From assembly GCA_903772945.1 (NCBI GenBank), contig CAICTM010000375.1, positions 1 through 64,000 on the forward strand: 64,000 nucleotides of DNA, given 5' to 3'. Position numbers and translations under genes: made by a program. This DNA is from Seminavis robusta (lineage: Eukaryota; Bacillariophyta; Bacillariophyceae; Naviculales; Naviculaceae). This document shows, in pieces, positions 63,096 to 64,000 of the stretch. The notes under the pieces are model-generated. The model searched no databases, was not told the DNA's origin, and saw only the letters and a list, made by a program, of their open reading frames with translations. The first letter of the stretch is position 1. Every line of letters begins with the position of its first letter.

Positions 63096-64000
63096 TTACA
63101 GTTCCGCATGAACATGTTCATGCGATCCAAATTTGGCGTCCACCTTGTACTCTATAAAGTGGTCCTTGTTCCGTGCATCGTATAGTCGAAAGCTATGATT
63201 GGGATATGTCATTTCATTGAAGCTCTCTCCCTTTGGAATAAATGCCACTTTAATTTCACCCCCATCGTGTGTGTTCCAATACAAAAAGGTATCCTTTGTG
63301 GTGGCATGAAAGGTAATTTTGACGTGAATATCCTTTTCCAAATCATCCTCACTTAAAAATGCCTCGACCGAATGGGCCACGGTTTCCACTTGTTCCACGG
63401 ACAGATCCGGCACCGATGCCAGTGCCACGGCCGAGTTTTCCTTCAATCGACTGAGCCGTGATGTTCGTGGAACAATGGACACTCCATGCTGTACCAGCCA
63501 TGCCAAGACGACTTGCGCGGGTGACACTTCGTCTTCTTCTTGTTCCTGTTGGCTGTGTGGTTGTTTGTCGTCGGTCAATTCGGATGCGACCTTTTGCAAA
63601 TGATGAAATGCATTGGGTGCCTTTTGTGGTTCCGTGACAATTCCATTCAAGATGCTGTATACCTGTACATGAATTCCGTGCTTGTAGCAATAGTCAATGA
63701 GCTGTGAATCGTATAGGAGTGACCAGACATTGAGTTGCAAAATGTGTGGCTGTACTTGTGCCAACTCCTCTAGTTCTTCCATGTCTTTTAAGTGAAAATT
63801 GGCCACTCCAATACTGCGAATGGGAAACTCGTCCCCCAGATATGCTTCTTCCAGTGCCTTCCAACTGCCCTTCCAAGCATCCTTGTCTTGATGGGGTGGA
63901 GGTCCTGCCGCTTTGATATGGTGGGGTGTTCGTGCTTCATCTTCTTGACAACTCATCCATGAAATGTTGTCGTAACAGCGCGGCCAGTGCAATAAGATGT
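63096..64000 (-). CDS. aldo-keto reductase, 5' part beyond window
   Basis: At least 300 residues; the frame is open to the window edge, so the N-terminus, including the catalytic Tyr, lies outside. What is visible begins at H-W-P, the family's substrate-barrel motif, followed by W-K-A-L-E-E-A-Y, I-R-S-I-G-V-A-N-F, L-Q-L-N-V-W and later V-L-A-W-L-V-Q-H-G-V-S-I-V-P-R-T-S, which binds the NADPH phosphate. The last 75 residues lie outside the AKR fold: I-T-F-H-A-T-T-K-D, F-L-Y-W-N, G-E-I-K, then T-Y-P-N-H-S-F-R-L-Y-D-A. This pattern resembles the beta domain of VHL-type proteins. AKRs reduce aldehydes and ketones; the extra domain's role is unknown. Confidence 0.82.
   Translation of the reverse strand, partial: ILLHWPRCYDNISWMSCQEDEARTPHHIKAAGPPPHQDKDAWKGSWKALEEAYLGDEFPIRSIGVANFHLKDMEELEELAQVQPHILQLNVWSLLYDSQLIDYCYKHGIHVQVYSILNGIVTEPQKAPNAFHHLQKVASELTDDKQPHSQQEQEEDEVSPAQVVLAWLVQHGVSIVPRTSRLSRLKENSAVALASVPDLSVEQVETVAHSVEAFLSEDDLEKDIHVKITFHATTKDTFLYWNTHDGGEIKVAFIPKGESFNEMTYPNHSFRLYDARNKDHFIEYKVDAKFGSHEHVHAEL

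Overview
This is nuclear DNA of a photosynthetic stramenopile, almost certainly a diatom. It carries a fucoxanthin-chlorophyll a/c light-harvesting gene whose precursor has the diatom plastid-targeting motif (signal peptide ending in A-F-A-P), a one-helix LHC-like plastid protein with the same kind of targeting sequence, many genes with single GT-AG introns of roughly 80-140 bp, and secreted or membrane proteins with Ser/Pro/Thr stalks. I cannot fix the species; a pennate diatom is a guess.

Region 1 (about 5-15186) is an integrated virus-like element unlike the DNA to its right. It is compact, AT-richer by eye, and its parts face both ways. They are: a CRESS-DNA-virus-type Rep (HUH endonuclease plus helicase); three capsid-like segments that resemble one another, one of them split by a very long insert with two CAP/SCP-like domains; a cyclin resembling diatom cyclins; two small membrane or secreted proteins; three unrecognised proteins; and at the right edge a Crypton-type tyrosine recombinase. 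A perfect 9-bp direct repeat (TTATAGAGC) lies at 5-13 and 15178-15186, right outside the gene block, as expected for recombinase-mediated insertion. I see no terminal inverted repeats. Most parts are open, so the insertion looks young; the capsid region with the long insert looks broken (about two breaks). I know of no described family that combines these parts. It is the main candidate for a new system: a roughly 15-kb CRESS-like virus or transposon that integrates with a tyrosine recombinase and carries a cell-cycle gene.

Region 2 (15.2-31.9 kb) is ordinary gene-sparse host DNA. In order: a pterin-carbinolamine dehydratase fused to an RraA-type domain, a one-helix protein, a PEX4-like ubiquitin-conjugating enzyme, a TKL-like kinase, an acidic-stalk membrane protein, the FCP gene, a GT32 glycosyltransferase, a second stalk membrane protein, and a ROK sugar kinase.

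Region 3 (31.9-46 kb) holds a palindromic minisatellite (32.4-32.9 kb), several hypothetical proteins, a large Cys-rich stalk membrane protein and a small Cys-rich secreted protein.

Region 4 (46-64 kb) holds a membrane-anchored cyclophilin-like protein, an SDR oxidoreductase with a Gln-rich repeat tail, a membrane RING-H2 protein, a multipass membrane protein, a LON-domain plastid protein, a small glycine-rich membrane protein with a duplicated relic nearby, an SFT2 vesicle-traffic protein, and at the edge an aldo-keto reductase with a possible VHL-like C-terminal domain. The host genes form no obvious pathway together. Spacers are rich in CTAGCTAG and ACCGGTA-type palindromes, which are nearly absent from the element. 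All exon-intron models were read by eye from splice consensus, frame and protein continuity. No RNA genes were found.
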